From NCBI RefSeq assembly GCF_024679095.1, contig NC_066517.1, forward strand, positions 4,419,796-4,483,795: DNA of 64,000 bases, written 5' to 3'. Position numbers and translations under genes: made by a program. Origin of the DNA: Eriocheir sinensis. Taxonomy: Eukaryota; Arthropoda; Malacostraca; Decapoda; Varunidae. Below the pieces are notes generated by a model. The model had not been told where the DNA came from. It saw only the letters and a list, made by a program, of their open reading frames with translations, and ran no database searches. How positions within the stretch are numbered: position 1 is the stretch's first letter; every line of letters starts with the position of its first letter. Positions 11,329-24,701 of the stretch are shown piece by piece.

Positions 11329-11575
11329 TTTTTTTTTACGTTTGGCCAGAATGTTGGTAGACTTTTATGACGGTGCCTTTTCGTCGGCTTCAGCACGTTA
11401 GTAGCACGGGGAGAAGTGTTTTTATATTGGCACCATTCTTGCGTGGATTAAGCCGCCCTAGTGACTCCACTTGGTCCTCTTTTGATGTTTTTGCTAGAGT
11501 CCGGGTTAACATGGTGATCATCAAGACAGGAGGACAGCGCTTCCGCATGCTGACCACTTAGCAACCACCTTTCCA
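11329..11575 (-). mobile_element. SINE S remnant, minus strand
   Basis: Starts with poly(T) plus 'acg', the reverse complement of the S tail. Matches to S include 'gtgtttttatattggcaccattcttg' (about 11417-11443), 'tagagtccgggttaacatggtgatcatcaagacag' (about 11494-11529) and a head-like 'gcatgctgaccacttagcaaccacc'. It is much more diverged than S3, S4 or S6, so it is an old copy. Confidence 0.6.
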
Positions 11576-11701
11576 TGTGGCTCCGTCTTATTCTGTGTAG
11601 TGTTTCTCTCTGTCTGTCTTTTTTTCATCATTTAGCATTGCATTATTTTTTGTAAATGTTCAAGATTTCAGCAAGAGGGAGGAGGTAAAGTAGTGTGTGT
11701 G

Positions 11702-13795
11702 TTTTTTTTTTCTTTTTTTTTACAGCAAAGGAGACAGTTCAAGGGCACACAAAAAGCAAACATTAATAAAAAAAGCCCGCTACTCACTGCTCCTAAAAAG
11801 AATCCAAAGAGGTGGCCGAAAGATAGGTCAGTTTCGGGAGGAGAGGTGTCCTGATACCCTCCTCTTGAAAGAGTTTAAGTCGTAGGCAGGAGGAAATACA
11901 GATGAAGGAAGAGTGTTCCAGAGTTTACCAGCGTGAGGGATGAAAGAGTGAAGATGCTGGTTAACTCTTGCATAAGGGGTTTGGACAGTATAGGGATGAG
12001 CATGAGTAGAAAGTCGAGTGCAGCGGGGCCGCGGGAGGGGGGGAGGCATGCAGTTAGCAAGTTCAGAAGAGCAGTCAGCGTGGAAATATCGATAGAAGAT
12101 AGAAAGAGAGGCAACATTGCGGCGGAATTTAAGAGGTAGAAGACTATCAGTATGAGGAGGAGAGCTGATGAGACGAAGAGCCTTAGCCTCCACTCTGTCC
12201 AGAAGAGCTGTGAGTGGAGCCCCCCCACACATGAGATGCATACTCCATACGAGGGCGGACAAGGCCCCTGTATATGGACAGCAACTGTGCAGGGGAGAAG
12301 AACTGGCGGAGACGGTACAGAACGCCCAGCCTCGAGGAAGCTGATTTAGTAAGAGATGAGATATGAAGTTTCCAGTTGAGATTTTGAGTTAAGGATAGAC
12401 CGAGAATGTTTAGTGTTGAGGAAGGTGATAGCTGGGTGTTGTCAAAGAATAGGGGATAGTTGTTTGGAAGATTGTGTCGAGTGGATAGGTGGAGAAACTG
12501 TGTTTTTGAGGCGTTGAAGGACACCAGGTTCTTCTTGCCCCAATCGGAAATAATAGTAAGGTCTGAGGCTAAGCGTTCTGCAGCCTCCAGCCTTGAGTCG
12601 TTAAGTTCCTGAAGGGTGGGTCTTCTATTAAAAGAAGTTGAATAATGCAGAGTGGAATCATCGGCGTAGGAATGGATAGGACAGTTCGTTTTGGAAAGAA
12701 GATCATCAATGAACAACAATAAAAAAGTGGGAGATAGGACAGAACCCTGTGGGACACCACTGTTAATAGATTTAGGGGAAGAACAGTGACCGTCTACCAC
12801 GGCAGAAATAGAACGGTCAGAAAGGAAACTGGAGATAAAGGTACAGAGAGAAGGATAGAAACCGTAGGAGGGTAGTTTAGAAAGCAAAGATTTGTGCCAG
12901 ACCCTATCAAAAGCTTTTGATATGTCCAGCGAATAGCAAAAGTTTCACCGAAACGGCTAAGAGAGGATGACCAAGAGTCAGTTAAGAAGGCTAGGAGATC
13001 ACCAGTAGAACGCCCCTTGCGGAACCCATACTGGCGATCAGATAGAAGGTCAAAAGTGGAAAGGTGCTTTTGAATCTTCCGGTTAAGGATTGATTCAAAA
13101 GCTTTAGATAGACAAGAAATAAAGCAATAGGACGGTAGTTTGAGGGATTGGAGCGGTCACCCTTCTTAGGTACAGGCTGTATGAAGGCATACTTCCAGCA
13201 AGAAGGAATGGTAGATGTTGACAGGCAGAGGCGAAAGAGTTTAACCAGGCAGGGTGACAGCACGGAGGCACAGTTTTTAAGGACAATAGGAGGCACTCCA
13301 TCAGGTCCATAAGCCTTCTGAGGATTGAGGCCAGAGAGGGCATAGAAAACATCATTTTGAAGAATTTTTATAAGAGGCATAAAGGAGTCAGAGGGGGATG
13401 AGTAGGAGGAATATGCCCAGAATCGTCCAGAGTGGAGTTTTTAGAAAAAGTTTGAGAGAAGAGTTCAGCCTTAGAGATAGATGAGGCGGCTGTGTTGCCG
13501 TCAGGACTGAGGAGTGGAGGGAAAGATGAAGAAGTGAAGTTGGAGGAGATGTTTTTGGCTAGATGCCAGAAGTCACGGGAAGAGTTAGAGAAAGCAAGGT
13601 TTTGACATTTTCTATTAATGAAAGAATTTTTGGTTAGTCGGAGAATAGATTTGGCACGATTTCGGGCAGAAATGTAAAGTTCATAATTAGCATTAGTTTG
13701 AAGGCTCTGGTACCTTTTGTGAGCTACCTCTCTATCATTGACAGCACGAGAATAAGCGTGATTAAACCAAGGCTATTTAGCGTGAGGAGTAGAGA
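11702..13795 (-). mobile_element. LINE A2, jockey-like copy, inverted relative to A1
   Basis: Poly(T) at 11702-11721 is the reverse complement of the family A tail. Reading leftward from 13795 gives the [13 protein letters not shown] linker, [56 protein letters not shown] and the SFKRRVSGHLSSRN end. A 234-codon stretch at 12183-12887 keeps motifs B and C in frame. It is broken by small indels, for example two bases lost near 12208 and one base near 12930. 5' truncated just past the endonuclease, close to where A1's main segment begins. Together with A1 it forms an inverted repeat with roughly 2.1-kb arms. Confidence 0.92.
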
Positions 13796-13838
13796 AAGAA
13801 TCATCTTTTACCGGCTAAAGATGCTAAAGAAGCTTTGA

Positions 13839-15035
<1,197 letters not shown>

Positions 15036-15085
<50 letters not shown>
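15036..15085. repeat. (AC)n microsatellite
   Basis: Pure (AC)n. A3 homology begins within about 10 bases of its right edge. Confidence 0.95.
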
Positions 15086-15087
<2 letters not shown>

Positions 15088-17437
15088 AGAGAGAGCCCTC
15101 TGTGTGTGCCTAGCGCATCACTGAAGTGATTGTCTCTGGAATGGAAGAACACATTCCACGTACTTTTTCTACACCTAATGCTAAAAAGTGATATAACGAC
15201 AGAGAGGCGGCTTACAAAATTAATGTACCAGAGCCTTCACACTCCAGGTAATCTTGACCTTTAAATTTCCACCCGGAGTCGTGCTAAATCTATCCTTCTA
15301 CAGTGTACTTACCAAAAGCTCTTTTATAAATAGAAAGTGCCGGAACCTTGTTTTATTCTAATTCTTCTAGAGACTTCTGGCACCTAGCCAAAAATATCTC
15401 CTCCAATTTCACTTCTTCATCCTTCCCTCTTCTCCTTAAGCCTGACGGCAGCACCGCCGTCTCATATATCTCGAAGGCTGAACTTCGTTCTCTTAAACTT
15501 TCTGTAAAAATCTCTGGTCGATTCTGGGCATATTCCTCCTACTCAACCCCCCTCTGACTTCTTTATGTCTGTTATTAAGATTCTTAAGAATGATTCCTCC
15601 AATTTCACTTCCTCCTCTTTCCCACCTCTTCTTAACCCAGACGGCAGCACTGCCGTCTCTTCTATCTCTAAGGCTGAACTCTTAGCTCAAAATTTCTGCA
15701 ACAACTCCACTCTTGACGATTCTGGGCATATTCCTCTTACTCATCCCCCTACCGACTCTTTTATGCCTGTTATTAAAATTCTTCCTAATGATGTTTTCTA
15801 TGCCCTCTCTGGCCTCAACTCTCAGAAGGTTTATGGACCTGATGGAGTGCCTCCTATTGTCCTTAAAAACTGTGCTTCCGTGCTGACACCCTGCCTGGTC
15901 AAACTCTTTCGCCTCTGCCTATCAACATCTACCTTTCCTTCCTGCTGGAAGTACGCCTTCGTAGAGCCTGTGCCTAAGAAGGGTGACCGTTCCAATCCCT
16001 CAAACTACCGCCCTTTAGCTTTACTTTCCTGTCTATCTAAAGCTTCTGAATCAATCCTTAACCGGAAGATTCAAAAGCACCTTTCCTCTTCTAACCTTCT
16101 ATCTGATCGCCAGTATGGGTTCCGCAAGGGGCGTTCTACTGGCGATCTTCTTGCTCTCTTAACTGATTCTTGGTCATCCTCTCTTAGCCGTTTCGGTGAA
16201 ACTTTCTCAGCTGCACTAGACATATCGAAAGCCTTCGATAGAGTCTGGCACAAGTCTTTGCTTTTTAAACTGCCCTCTTTCTGATTCTATCCTTCTCTCT
16301 GTTCCTTTATCTCCAGTTTCCTTTCCGGCCGTTCTATCTCTGCTGTGGTAGACGGTCACTGTTCTTCTCATAAACCTATTAACAGTGGTGTTCCACAGGG
16401 CTCTGTCCTACCACCCACTCTCTTCCTGTTATTCATCAATGATCTTCTTTCCATAACAAACTGTCCTATCCACTCATACGCTAATGACTCCACTCTGCAT
16501 TATTCAACTTCTTTCAACAGAAGACCCTCTCAACAGGAATTACATGACTCCAGGCTGGAGGCTGCAGAACGCTTAACCTCAGACCTTACTATCATTTCCG
16601 ATTGGGGTAAAATGAGCATTGTGTCCTTCAGTGTCTCAAGAACCCAATTTCTCCACCTATCAACTCGACACAATCTTCCAAACACCTATCCCCTATTCTT
16701 CAACAACACTCAGCTGTCACCATCTTCAACACTAAACATCCTCGGTCTATCCTTAACTCAAAATCTTAACTGGAAACTTCACATCTCGTCTCTCACTAAA
16801 TCAGCTTCCTCGAGGGTGGGCGTTCTGTATCGTCTCCGCCAGTTCTTCTCCCCCGCACAGTTGCTATCCATATACAGGGGCACTGTCCGCCCTCGTATGG
16901 AGTATGCATCTCACGTGTGAGGGGGCTCCACTCACACAGCTCTCTTGGACAGAGTGGAGTCTAAGGCTCTTCGTCTCATCAGCTCTCCTCTTACTGATAG
17001 TCTTCTACTTCTTAATTTTCACCGCCATGTTGCCTCTCTTTCTATCTTCTATCGATATTTTCATGCTGACTGCTCTTCTGAACTTGCTAACTGCATGCCT
17101 CCCCCCCCTCCAGCGGCCCCGCTGCACGCGACTTTCTACTCATGCTCATCCCTATACTGTCCAAACCCCTTATGCAAGAGTTAGCCAGTATTTTCACTCT
17201 TTCATCTCTCACGCTGGTAAACTCTGGAACAATCTTCCTTCTTCTGTATTTCCTCCTGCTTACGACTTGAACTCTTTCAAGAGAAAGGTATCTGGACACC
17301 TCTCCTCCCGAAATTGACCTCTCTTTCGGCCACCTCTTTGGATTCTTTTTGTGAGCAGCGAGTAGCGGGCTTTTTTTTTTTTATTATTGTTTACTTTTTT
17401 TGTGCCCTTGAACTGTCTCCTTTGTTGTAAAAAAAAA
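15088..17437 (+). mobile_element. LINE A3, jockey-like copy with internal duplication
   Basis: Begins at the end of the endonuclease-RT linker (equivalent to A5 about 29500) and runs to poly(A) at 17429-17437. Recognisable parts are [26 protein letters not shown] (about 16219), [12 protein letters not shown] (about 16385), HSYANDSTLHY (about 16472) and the SFKRKVSGHLSSRN terminus. The catalytic YADD reads YAND, loss of an RT metal-binding aspartate, so the enzyme would be inactive even if the frame were intact. A TGA occurs at about 16282, a second stop replaces the VWG tryptophan near 16918, and frames break in the C-terminal third. A segment of about 196 bp is tandemly duplicated (15399-15594 and 15595-15790). 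Confidence 0.9.
15399..15794. repeat. Tandem duplication inside LINE A3
   Basis: Two adjacent units, offset 196 bp, each run from 'tcctccaatttcac' through 'gacggcagcac' and 'gattctgggcatattcctc' to 'attctt..gaatgat'. The second continues into the rest of the RT. The units differ by many substitutions, so the duplication is not recent, or it arose by recombination between two diverged A copies. Confidence 0.85.
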
Positions 17438-18898
17438 ATGTCCTCTCTGGACTCAACCCTCAGAACGCTTATGGGCCTGATGAAGTGCCTCCTACTGTTC
17501 TTAAAAAAAAAGTACTTCAGTGCTGACACCCTGCCTGATCAAACTCTTTCGCCTCTGCCTGTCAACATTTGCCTTTCCTTCCTGCAGGAAGTACGCCTAC
17601 ATACAGCCTCTGCCTAAGAAGGGTGGACGCTCCAATCCCTTAAACTACTGACCCATAGCTTTATTTTCCTGTCTTTCTAAAGCTTTTGAATTTATCCGTA
17701 ACCGGAAGATTCATAATCCACTTCTGACCTTCTATCTGATCGCCAGTATGGGTTCCGCAAGGGGCATTCTGCTGGTGATCTTCTTGCTTTCCTAACTGAC
17801 TCCTGGTCATCGGTGAAATTTTCACTGTTGCGCTAAACATTTCGAAAGCTTTCGACAAGTTCTGGCATAAGTGTTTGCTTTCTAAACTACCTTGCTACGG
17901 TTTCTATCCCTCTCTCTGTACTTTCATTTCCAGTTTCCTTTCGGCCGTTCTATCTCTGCTGTGGTAGACGCTCATTGTTCTTCCCCTAAACCAATCAACA
18001 GTAGTGTCCCAGAGGGCTCTGTCCTATCACCCACTCTCTGTTCTGTTATTCATCAATGATCTTCATTCCAAAACGAATTGTCCTTTCCACTCATATGCCG
18101 ATAGCAGAAGACCCTCTCAACAGAAATTAAAAGACTCCAGCCGGGAGGCAGCAAAACGCTAGACCTCAGATCTTGCTCTTATTTCCGATTGGGGCAAAAG
18201 GAACCTGGTGTCCTTTAATGCCTCAAAACTCAAAATCTTAACTGGCACCTTCACATATTTTCTCTCGCTAATTCAGCTTCCTCGAGGTTGGGCGTTCTGT
18301 ATCGTCTCCGCCAGTTCTTCTCCCCCGCACAGATGCTGTTCATTTACAGGGGCCCTGTTGGCCCTCGTATGGAGTATGCATCTCGTATGTTGGGGGCTCC
18401 ACACATACAGCCCTATTAGACAGAGTGGAGTCAAAGGCTCTTCGTCTCATTAACTCTCCTCTTCTTACTAGCAGTTTTCTACCTCTTAAATTCCGCCGCA
18501 ATGTAGCATTTCTTTTTATCTTCTATCGATATTTTCATTTTGACTGCTCCTCTGAACCTTCTAACTGCATGGCCCCCCCTCCCCCCTCTCCCGCGGCCCC
18601 GCTGCCCTCAACTATCTACTCTAACTCATCACTATACTGTCCAAACCCCTTATGCAAGAGTTAACCAGCACCTTCATTCTGTCATCCCCTTCACTGGTAA
18701 ACTCTGGAACAGCCTCCCTTCATCTGTATTTCCTCCTGCCTGTGACTTGACCTCTTTCAAGAGGAGAGTATCAAGACACCTTTCCACCCAAAACTGACCT
18801 GTCTTTTGGCCACTCTCTACTCCCATCTTTTTTAGGAGCAATGTTTAGCGGGCTTTTTTTCAACATTTTTTATGACCTTGAGGAGCTTCCTTTCCTGT

Positions 18899-18899
<1 letters not shown>
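17438..18899 (+). mobile_element. LINE A4, decayed copy head-to-tail with A3
   Basis: Family A homology restarts immediately after the A3 poly(A), at the 'tgtcctctctggactcaaccctcag' segment before GPDGVPP, and ends at a 3' UTR with 'ttcctgtaa' running into (AC)n. It is older than A3, with many substitutions and deletions. One deletion near 18100 removes about 13 codons, starting inside the YADD box: the sequence reads YAD then SRRP. The endonuclease and most of the linker are absent. Confidence 0.88.

Positions 18900-18958
<59 letters not shown>
18900..18958. repeat. (AC)n microsatellite
   Basis: Pure (AC)n bounded on the left by the A4 3' end and on the right by the tRNA-like head of SINE U1, with no spacer. 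Confidence 0.97.
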
Positions 18959-18960
<2 letters not shown>

Positions 18961-19305
18961 CTCCGTAGCTCAATCGGTCAGAGCACTGAGCTGCCAGGCT
19001 TCACGGCCTGACAGGCGGCGGTTCGAGCCCCGCTCAGCCCGGAATCTTTCCAGTAACAAGGAGTGGTTATTGTCCCCCCTTGAGCAAGAGGTATGGGGTG
19101 TGTGGTGTGTGAAGTCCTGGCAGTACCCAGATATCGACTAAAATGAGCATGGGCTCGCTCCTGTCAGGGGGTACTTGCAGGCGATTGCGAGTCCAACTTG
19201 TGAGGAGCTGTTGGCTCTCGCCGGGTGTGGACGTGCCGCTCTCCCTCTCCTTCCTCCCTCCCTCACCCATCCCATCATAAGCTAAGTGAATACACACACA
19301 CAACA
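18959..19305 (+). mobile_element. tRNA-derived SINE U1
   Basis: The head has A box 'tagctcaatcgg' and B box 'ggttcgagccc', both close to the Pol III consensus. The body shares 'tattgtccccccttgagcaag', 'tggggtgtgtggtgtgtgaagtcct' and 'cagtacccagatatcgac' with U2 (42053-42297). The 3' end reads 'taagtgaat' followed by a short (AC) run at 19292-19302. Both U copies begin directly after an (AC)n tract and end in one. Not a functional tRNA gene: the acceptor stem and anticodon arm do not fold cleanly by eye. Confidence 0.85.
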
Positions 19306-19406
19306 CTTTTTATTTACATACATACTGTTTTATTTGGTTTTAGACTTTTAATACTTTTAATCTAGTTTTTAACTTTTTATTTCATTTTATTATCTTAACA
19401 TTTTAA

Positions 19407-19800
19407 TTGATAATGGCCATTACTCATAAGTGCCGAACGAGGCTGTTCCAGTCCATGAACCGGCACAATAACACTAAGAAACTGCCGACATCACAACAAC
19501 TCCTTACACACTCACGGAAGGTAAGACACGACCACCGTTATTCCGTTATACACAGTGCCTTCCTGATCACCACATTTATACACATAGCAGTTATACTACA
19601 CTCACTAACACATTCGAGGACACAAACAACAAAACTGCAACAGTCACAAACAAGCACTCACACACAGCAATCGTTTTCGCGCACCGTGGTTCAGTGTCTC
19701 AAACGGCACACCAACAACGACACAAAGGTACACAAACGACACACCATCCTTCTCTTGCTGCTTCTATGTGGAGACACGGGCGCTATGGTCAGCCCTGGCC
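19407..19800 (+). pseudogene. LINE E ORF, N-terminal part with degenerate 2A-like motif
   Basis: An open frame of about 130 codons, basic and Thr/His/Gln-rich, ends in a hydrophobic Leu run followed by CGDTGAMVSPGP. Several CR1-like LINEs carry a ribosome-skipping 2A-like motif (consensus D.E.NPGP) just before a PHD finger. This may be a degenerate form: SPGP replaces NPGP and the upstream acidic position is not canonical. The frame is interrupted by the poly(T) of SINE S4. The start codon is not certain; in-frame AUGs lie near 19412. Confidence 0.6.
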
Positions 19801-20191
19801 CTTTTTTTTTTAAATTTTTTTAAATTTTTTTTTTTACGTTGTTGCCTATTGCGCCGGTAGGCATCTTCCCGGTGGGGCCTGATGGTCGGCCCAAGGCTTC
19901 TTCCAGGTGGGGCCTGATGGTCGACCCAGCCCGTTCTGGCGCAGGCGAGTGTTTATAGTGGCGCCATCTTGCATTGGCTCATGCTGCCCCCCGGAACTCG
20001 TTCTTGATTCGCTTGGACGGCTTCCTCTAGAGTCCGGGTTGATGGGTGGTCTTCAGGACAGCATGTGGGTAGTTTTAAGCCACTCGGCGGTGACCGAAAA
20101 ATCCGAGTGGTAGCGTGGAAATTCGAACCCGCGTCGTCCATCACGCAGTGAATTGGGACCCAGTACGCTACCACTTTGGCCACCGAGTACC
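19801..20191 (-). mobile_element. tRNA-derived SINE S4 inserted in LINE E
   Basis: Complete S element in reverse orientation: poly(T) at 19802-19833, the duplicated module, the body, and the tRNA-like head with the B-box complement 'ggaaattcgaacc' near 20117. The E sequence CCCTT occurs once before the tail and again after the head, a candidate 5-bp target-site duplication. Removing the SINE with one copy joins the 2A-like motif directly to the first zinc-finger cysteine in frame. Confidence 0.9.
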
Positions 20192-20940
20192 CTTGCCAAC
20201 TTTGTAGCAAGGCGGTGAGGTGGGGGCAGCGGGCCATCCAGTGTGATTCGTGTCGTGATAGATCTGAGCATGCTGGCTGGTACCACGTCAGCTGTATCGG
20301 GTCTTTCACTCCGATTTATGCTGGCTTGGTTGACAATAGCGTCTCGTGGATCAGCATTAGATGCGGTGTACCTAATTTCTCATCCTCATTCTTCTCAGCT
20401 GATCCTATTCCACTTTTAAATTCCTTCGACACGCGATATCATCATAACACATACAACCCTGGCACACAACACCTCCTCTTGAACCCCAAACACTCAACAC
20501 CTCTCACCTCTCATAACCCGGCTCCACTTTTCACACCTAGTCCCATAAACACACACAGACAGATGCGTTCCCTCCGTACGCCAGACTTGACCCATCACTC
20601 ACCTTTCACCATTGTTACTAACACACCCAGGTCTGCCCTATCACCCTCCCCCGATCCTACTCTTTCACTTTCCCCAGTCCCTATTTCCTTTTCTTCCCCT
20701 TGTTCATCACATCCTGTTTCACCTCCCTCCTCTACTTCTTCACCCCCTCCCGTTTCTTCTGTATCTTCACCTTCCTCACCTCTCCCTTCACTTCCTCTAC
20801 CACCACATCATAACCACACTTTCCTCCGTTTACTCACAATAAACTTTCGTAGCATTAAAAATAAAATAGCCCAATTGCACCACTTAATTACTATACACAA
20901 TCCTGACATAATAGTAGGGACAGACTTGGTTGACCCCAGA
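20192..20940 (+). pseudogene. LINE E ORF, PHD finger, Ser/Pro linker and start of endonuclease
   Basis: Starts with CQLCSKAVRWGQRAIQCDSC, then HAGWYHVSC, then SWISIRCGVPNFSSSF. This is a PHD-like Cys4-His-Cys3 zinc finger of the kind found at the N-terminus of some CR1-like LINE proteins. One expected cysteine near ISIRC appears replaced (W-I-S-I-R-C instead of W-x-C-x-x-C). A Ser/Pro/His-rich linker of about 140 residues follows, then the endonuclease start RLLTINFRSIKNKI at about 20827. A two-base loss near 20927 shifts the frame in the catalytic glutamate region (expected TETWL). Confidence 0.8.
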
Positions 20941-21907
20941 TGTTGACAGTAGTGAGATTTTCCCTCCCCCCTTTAGCATGACAGTATTCCGTAAAGACCG
21001 CCCGACAGACCTCGGCAAAGGTGGCGGTGTTATCATCGCCACCAAGCCGGGTCTTTGTGTTCAGCATAGGCCTGACCTTGACACAGACTGCGAAATCACC
21101 TGGGTCCAGCTACAAACCTTCAACTGTAAATCTCTTCTTCTTGCTGCTTTTTACAGACCACCTTCTACTAATGCAGACTATTTACACAACCTTCAAATTT
21201 CTCTTTCATGCATACAGGCAGACAAACACATCTGGGTCACGGATGATTTCAACACCCCTGACATTGACTGGACTGCAATTTCCCCATTTGACCCTCCCGA
21301 TGCTGACGCCCACAACCCCAGTATTCCCCAAACAAACAGACGCCAACTGCACGACACATTCATTGGCATCATAAATACATTTTCACTTTCACAAACAGTA
21401 CTCCAGCCAACACGAACACATACTGTAACACGCCCCGCTGGCCACGGTGGCCCCTTGACCACAGCACACACACTCGACCTTTTTCTCACCAACAACATTC
21501 TTAACATAACAAACACTCAGGTTGTTCCAGGACTTAGTGACCATGACATAGTCATCGTTGACGCTGACCTCCGACCGATTAAACATAAACAGAGACCCAG
21601 ACAGATTTTCCTTTTTTCAAGGGCTGACTTAGACATGATTAAACAAGACCTAACTGCCTTCAGCACTGACTTTTTTGCGACTGACCCACACACAAGACTT
21701 CCTTCCACCAACTGGAACAACCTGAAACACACCATACTCGCCTCAATGAACAGACACATACCACAAAAAACACTTTCTAGTAGGTACTCACTCCCTTGGT
21801 TTTCCAGGGATCTAAGCAGGCAACATCGCAAGAAACAAAGACTCTACAGACGCGCGCAGACATACAACACAACAGATAATTGGACCGCCTACAAAAACCA
21901 CCAATAG
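20930..21907 (+). pseudogene. LINE E AP endonuclease and linker
   Basis: The frame carries GKGGGVIIATKPG (about 21020), WVQLQ, FYRPPSTNADY (about 21150), VTDDFNTPDIDW (about 21237-21272), TRTHTVTRP, LDLFLTNN and GLSDHDIVIVD (about 21532-21564). These are the ordered motifs of an APE-type LINE endonuclease that nicks the target DNA. The GDFN motif reads DDFN, a possible inactivating change. The frame ends at TAG 21905-21907 within a conserved YKNHQ-TFAKNIK stretch; the next frame is unshifted, so this is one nonsense substitution. Confidence 0.85.
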
Positions 21908-23725
21908 ACATTTGCCAAAAACATAAAAGTAGCGGGACGCAGACGCATAGCAACTTATCTCGCAGACAACGTAAGAAATAACAAAAACTTTTTCAGGTTC
22001 TTTAAAACGCACAAACATGACACTAACACGATTACATCACTTAAAGACAACACTAACACATTAGTAACCAGCCCACAACACAAAGCACAAATACTCAACA
22101 CACAGCTCCAATCGATATACACACAAGAACGCAACCTGACACCAAACATGGCACACAGCCCCCTCCCCCCGATACCCCCCCTTGACATTACGACTAACGG
22201 AATACAGAAATTACTAGAAGGACTCGACACAACCAAATCCACTGGCCCCGACAACATTCCCGCCTTCATCCTTAAATTCTTTGCCCCCATCCTTGCCCCC
22301 ATCCTTCAGGCCATATTCATCCAATCCCTATCATCCACCTCATTACCCTCTGACTGGCTTTTGGCAAATATTAATCCTTTATTTAAGACAGGTGACAGGA
22401 CTGACCCAGCCAATTATCGCCCCATCTCACTAACATCAATTCCATGTAAAATTTTCGAACACATAATGCACAAACACATAATGAATCACCTTGACACAAA
22501 CAGCATCCTTACTGACTCACAACACGGCTTTCGACCTAAACTCTCATGTGAATCTCAACTCATTACTACATATCACGACATTACGAGGCTACTTGACCGA
22601 CGTGACATTAAACAAGTTGACACTATTGCTTTAGATTTTGCCAAAGCCTTCGACAAAGTTCCGCACAAAAAACTGACATTAAAATTGAAATACTACGGTA
22701 TTTCAGGACCTATTCTTCACTGGCTCACTGCATTTCTTACTAACCGGACTCAACGTGTTCTTCTTGACGGATCTTCATCTGACACTGTCCCTGTTTCTTC
22801 AGGTGTCCCACAAGGCACCGTTCTATGTCCCCTTCTTTTCCTCCTGTGCATTAGCGATCTTCCATTGTCAACGCCTAACTCTTCCACTAGACTATTTGCC
22901 GACGATAGTTTACTGTTTAGAGCAGTAAAGACTAGTGACGACTGCAGACTACTACAAAACGACTTGGACGCCCTCGAGCGGTGGAAACGCACCTGGCAGA
23001 TACACTTCCGACCAGACAAATGCAGACTATTAAGATTCACCAGAGCGCACAACCTCATCCATCACACCTACACTCTCCATAATTCAGATTTAGAATCAGT
23101 TCACACACACAAGTACCTTGGTATCCATCTCTCAATTAACTTGAAATTCAACACTCACATAGACCATATCAGTGCCACAGGCAACAGAACGCTGGGGTTC
23201 CTGAGGAGGAATTAACATAACTGCACACCTGACATTAAACACATAGCTTATGACACACTTGTGAGACCAACACTGGAATACTGCTCCACGGTGTGGGATC
23301 CTTACACACACATAAACATTGATAGGTTAGAACAAATCAACACCAAGGCGTCTAGGTTCATTACAAACAATTACACTCGAACGCCTGGCATCACAACACG
23401 GATCAAACAACAGATAAACCTGGAACCTCTTCACATACGCAGACAAGCACACAGACTTACACTTATGTACAAGATCACAAACACTCATATTGACATTGAC
23501 CCACAAACATACCTACACAACGCAAACAGTCAACGTACTCGTAACACACATATCCATAAATACCAAACATATCACACTAACAATGACGCATACAAGTATT
23601 CATACTTTTCACGCACCATACGTGACTGGAACAATCTCCCTCATCAGATTTTAGACTGCGGTACAATAGACTCATTCAGAAAACAAATACACACTCACTT
23701 GCCACCACAACACACCAACACTTAA
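21908..23725 (+). pseudogene. LINE E reverse transcriptase and C-terminal region
   Basis: Read in the endonuclease frame: STGPDNIPAFILK (about 22238), [11 protein letters not shown] (about 22413), DSQHGFRPKLS (about 22510), [16 protein letters not shown] (motif A, about 22628-22675), SSGVPQGTVLCPLLF (motif B, about 22797), TRLFADDSLLF (motif C with both aspartates, about 22888-22918), KYLGIHLS, then a single TAA at 23213-23215. After it the frame continues with RPTLEYCSTVWDP, RDWNNLPHQI and a natural stop at 23723-23725. The RT core itself is intact. Confidence 0.9.
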
Positions 23726-23886
23726 CAATTACACTTGATTCACTTCCCTCCCCTGCACACCCGACTCCCCCGTCCCCCCAACAGCCAACACAAATATGCT
23801 TGTTATGCACCTGCACGGGTGCCCTGCGCATCATATCCAGATCCAGATCAGGCCATGGTGAATTACACACACACACACACACACAC

Positions 23887-24694
<808 letters not shown>

Positions 24695-24701
<7 letters not shown>

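Larger units (their letters stand above)
19306..23886 (+). mobile_element. LINE E, near-complete CR1-like element
   Basis: About 4.2 kb of element plus an inserted SINE. Order: AT-rich leader; N-terminal ORF ending in LLLLCGDTGAMVSPGP; [SINE S4]; PHD-type zinc finger; Ser/Pro-rich linker; AP endonuclease; RT with FADD; C-terminal region; short 3' UTR ending 'ggccatggtgaatt' and (AC)n at 23865-23886. Apart from S4, lesions are few: a two-base loss near 20927, a nonsense codon at 21905-21907 and one at 23213-23215. The copy therefore looks relatively young. The 5' boundary is uncertain because U1 lies immediately upstream. Confidence 0.85.

Noticed and set aside
12569..12760. Extra ORFs antisense to or out of frame with family A copies
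   Set aside because: They recur at the same relative position in every A copy (for example the 68-codon antisense ORF at 8726, 11933, 39045, 31235) and are shadows of the ORF2 C-terminus.
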